DNA of 8,336 bases from an uncultured Subdoligranulum sp. GTDB taxonomy: Bacteria; Bacillota_A; Clostridia; Oscillospirales; Ruminococcaceae. The DNA lies in NCBI GenBank assembly GCA_900772715.1, contig CAAGRN010000051.1, positions 1-8,336 of the forward strand, given 5' to 3'. Every line of letters begins with the position of its first letter. Position 1 is the first letter of the stretch. The notes below the pieces were generated by a model. It saw nothing but the letters and a program-made list of their open reading frames with translations. It was not told where the DNA came from and searched no databases. Shown one piece after another: positions 6,714-8,336 of the stretch. The position numbers were made by a program, and so were the translations under genes.

Positions 6714-7946
6714 ATGTCCGATATCATACCTGTATTTCTGGGCGCCGATTTAAACTGCTATAACTTTGCCCGCGCCTTTCACGAGGCTTACGGCGTAGAA
6801 AGCTACGCCTTTGGTCGCTACCCTATGGCACCGACCAAGTATTCCCGCATTGTCCACTTTACCACTGTGCCGGATATGGACAACGAAACCACGATGATGC
6901 GCATATTAAAGGACTTTGCCGCACAGCATACTGGTAAGCGGCTGTACCTGTTCGGCTGCACCGACGATTACGCCGCCATGATCATCCGCCGCAAGGCGGA
7001 GCTGCCGGAGTACATCGCCCCCGGTCCCGCCGCCGATCTGTACACCACCGTGCAGAAAAAGGCGGAGTTCTATGAAGTCTGCGACAAGTTCGGCATCCCC
7101 TACCCCGCCACCAAGGTGCTGACCGCGCCCGTGGATGCCGCCGAATTGAGCGAGGAAAAGCTGGGCTTTGGCTACCCCCTGATCGTCAAGCCCAGCTCCA
7201 GCGTGGATTACTGGAAATTCCCCTTTGACAGTATGAAAAAGGTCTACACCGCCCATTCCGCCGACGAAGCCGCCGAGATCGTGCGCACCGTCTACGCCAG
7301 CGGCTACCCCGACAAGATGCTGCTGCAAAAGATGGTGCCGGGCGGCGACGACCATATGCGCGTGCTGACCGCCTTCTCCGACAAAAACGGCAAGGTTCGC
7401 GCCATGTGCTTGGGTCACACGATGATCGAGGAACACACCCCCCACGGCTTGGGCAACCACGCCGCCATCGTGACCGAGGACACCACCGCCCTGCCGCTGG
7501 TGGAAAACATCCGCCAAATGCTGGAAGCCTGCCACTACACGGGTTTTTCCAACTTTGATATCAAGTGCAGCGATGAGCCGGGCGATTTCCGCGTGTTTGA
7601 GATCAACCTGCGCCAAGGTCGCAGCAACTACTACGTCACCGCCGGGGGGATGAACCTTGCCCGTCTGGTCGTAGAAAAATGGGACGACAACGGCGACGAC
7701 TGCGTTTTGAACCGCAACGAGGTGTTCTGGCACCATGTCCCCGCGCAGGTGGCGTTTACCTACACCGAGGACCCCGCCCTTGTCCGCAAGGCGAAGGCGC
7801 TGAAGGCAGCCGGAAAAGAAAAATGCTCGCTGCTGTACGCCCCCGACCTGAAATGGAACCCCGTGCGCTATGCCTGCGTGTTGGAGCAGCTGCGCCGCCA
7901 GTTTAAAAAATTCAAGACCTATTACCCCAAGCCGGGCAAAAATTAA
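6714..7946 (+). CDS. ATP-grasp carboxylate-amine ligase, D-aspartate ligase-like
   Basis: An ATP-grasp enzyme of 410 residues that joins a carboxylate to an amine through an acyl-phosphate. From memory its closest well-known relative is the Enterococcus faecium D-aspartate ligase (Asl), which attaches D-Asp to the L-Lys side chain of the peptidoglycan precursor. Shared-looking segments are IPVFLGADLNCYNFARAFHE at the N-terminus, APTKYSRIV, KKAEFYEVCDKFGIPYP, YPLIVKPSSSVDYW with the ATP-binding lysine, GDDHMRVL, RAMCLGH, TGFSNFDIK and FRVFEINLRQGRSNYYVT, whose Glu and Asn are the expected metal ligands. No signal peptide or membrane segment is seen, so it is probably cytoplasmic. A MurE-type gene follows after 41 bases, as expected for a cell-wall precursor role. 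The amino acid it adds and the acceptor (L-Lys or diaminopimelate) are not determined; a generic COG3919-type ligase is the alternative. The start choice (6714 over 6702) rests on ribosome-site spacing. Confidence 0.85.
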   Translation: MSDIIPVFLGADLNCYNFARAFHEAYGVESYAFGRYPMAPTKYSRIVHFTTVPDMDNETTMMRILKDFAAQHTGKRLYLFGCTDDYAAMIIRRKAELPEYIAPGPAADLYTTVQKKAEFYEVCDKFGIPYPATKVLTAPVDAAELSEEKLGFGYPLIVKPSSSVDYWKFPFDSMKKVYTAHSADEAAEIVRTVYASGYPDKMLLQKMVPGGDDHMRVLTAFSDKNGKVRAMCLGHTMIEEHTPHGLGNHAAIVTEDTTALPLVENIRQMLEACHYTGFSNFDIKCSDEPGDFRVFEINLRQGRSNYYVTAGGMNLARLVVEKWDDNGDDCVLNRNEVFWHHVPAQVAFTYTEDPALVRKAKALKAAGKEKCSLLYAPDLKWNPVRYACVLEQLRRQFKKFKTYYPKPGKN

Positions 7947-7987
7947 CATGGCGGCACGGGCTGTCTGTATCGAAAAAGGAATGTTGT

Positions 7988-8239
7988 ATGAAGCTGAATG
8001 ACTTGGTTGCCCGCATCCCCCACACGGGGGAATCTGCGGCGGAGATCGCGGGCATTGTGTATGATTCCCGCAAGGCGGCGGCAGGCACGCTGTTTGTCTG
8101 CCTTGTCGGGGCTTGGGCGGACGGTCACACCTACGCCCAAAGCGCCTATGATAACGGCTGCCGCGCCTTTTTGTGCGAGCATACGGTAAATTTGCCCGCC
8201 GATGCCGTGCAGATCTTAACCCCCGACACCCGCGCCGAC
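7988..8239 (+). pseudogene. murE: MurE-type muropeptide ligase, N-terminal part only, interrupted by inverted sequence
   Basis: MurE ligases add the third-position diamino acid (meso-diaminopimelate or L-Lys) to UDP-MurNAc-L-Ala-D-Glu. The first 84 codons match the MurE N-terminal UDP-MurNAc-binding domain: IVYDSRKAAAGTLFVCLVGAWADGH (23-47; the DSRK and DGH motifs) and the later TPDTRAD (78-84). AAGGA ends 7 bases before the ATG, a good start. It follows the ATP-grasp gene by 41 bases and is probably in the same transcript. The expected continuation (an SAAFYGHP-like helix, then the GTNGKTT P-loop) is absent. From about codon 85 the plus frame stays open to the edge but no longer resembles MurE, because the DNA is a reversed piece of a MurE gene. 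Whether the gene is really broken or the sequence is chimeric is unresolved. Confidence 0.8.
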
Positions 8240-8336
8240 GCAGTGGTGTACTCCGGCATCCAGCATTTTGCGGAACAGCCGGTGCAGCTCCAGACTTTCC
8301 GGCGTGGTGTTGGCGGTCGCTTCGTGCTGCCCGGCA
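8237..8336 (-). pseudogene. Reversed fragment of a MurE central domain
   Basis: The minus strand, read from 8335 to 8237, gives 33 codons with the MurE central-domain segment NTTPESLELHRLFRKMLDAG followed by VHHCV. In intact MurE proteins this segment is followed by MEVSS; here it runs instead into the reverse complement of the murE N-terminal coding sequence and meets a stop at 8218-8216. The segment lies roughly 60-80 residues downstream of residue 84 in a normal MurE, just past the P-loop. The motif is typical of Firmicute MurE, so this is probably part of the same gene in inverted orientation, or less likely a second convergent copy. Confidence 0.75.

Noticed and set aside
8023..8038. CCCCC-ACAC-GGGGG hairpin early in murE
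   Set aside because: It lies inside conserved coding sequence (RIPHTGES) with no regulatory context; probably chance in a GC-rich gene.
1..8336. CRISPR arrays, tRNA or rRNA genes, transposase or phage genes
   Set aside because: None seen: no regularly spaced direct repeats, no cloverleaf-like sequence, no recombinase or phage-type products on either strand.

Overview
The window looks like chromosomal DNA from a GC-rich gut-type Firmicute, most likely class Clostridia (Oscillospiraceae/Ruminococcaceae-like). The evidence is the GC-rich third codon positions, the AGGAGG-type ribosome sites, a Suf system in the order sufC-sufB-sufD-sufS, and a D-aspartate-ligase-like ATP-grasp protein next to a MurE. 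The taxon is inferred from gene content; no rRNA or other strong marker is present. The length and the broken sequence at the right end suggest a complete metagenomic contig, but that cannot be proved here.

Left half (1-4333, minus strand): a tightly packed iron-sulfur cluster assembly operon read right to left. It holds sufC (ATPase), sufB and sufD (scaffold partners) and sufS (cysteine desulfurase, running off the left edge before its active-site cysteine). sufC/sufB overlap by 4 bases and sufD/sufS by about 20. The 56-base sufB-sufD gap holds a 21-base tandem duplication that copies the sufD ribosome site. The operon is driven from an AT-rich divergent region (4334-4570) that contains a plausible sigma-A promoter and several dyads and direct repeats.

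Middle (4571-6421, plus strand): a complete class II glutamine-dependent asparagine synthase with both the amidotransferase and synthetase active sites. It is followed by a 280-base gap (6422-6701) that carries a roughly 137-base non-coding element with terminal inverted repeats and several internal hairpins, resembling a MITE or bacterial interspersed palindromic repeat.

Right part (6714-8336, plus strand): an ATP-grasp carboxylate-amine ligase that closely resembles the enterococcal D-aspartate ligase of peptidoglycan cross-bridge synthesis, then the start of a MurE-type muropeptide ligase 41 bases later. The MurE reading frame stops resembling MurE after about residue 84. From about 8237 to the end, the minus strand encodes a different, more downstream part of a MurE protein (motif NTTPES...). 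So murE is inverted within itself here, either as a fold-back assembly/amplification chimera or as a real inversion.

The right-hand genes may form a peptidoglycan side-chain module: MurE adds the diamino acid, the ATP-grasp enzyme adds a D-amino acid branch, and the asparagine-synthase-like enzyme could amidate it. The first two links are well supported by family and adjacency. The third is a hypothesis.
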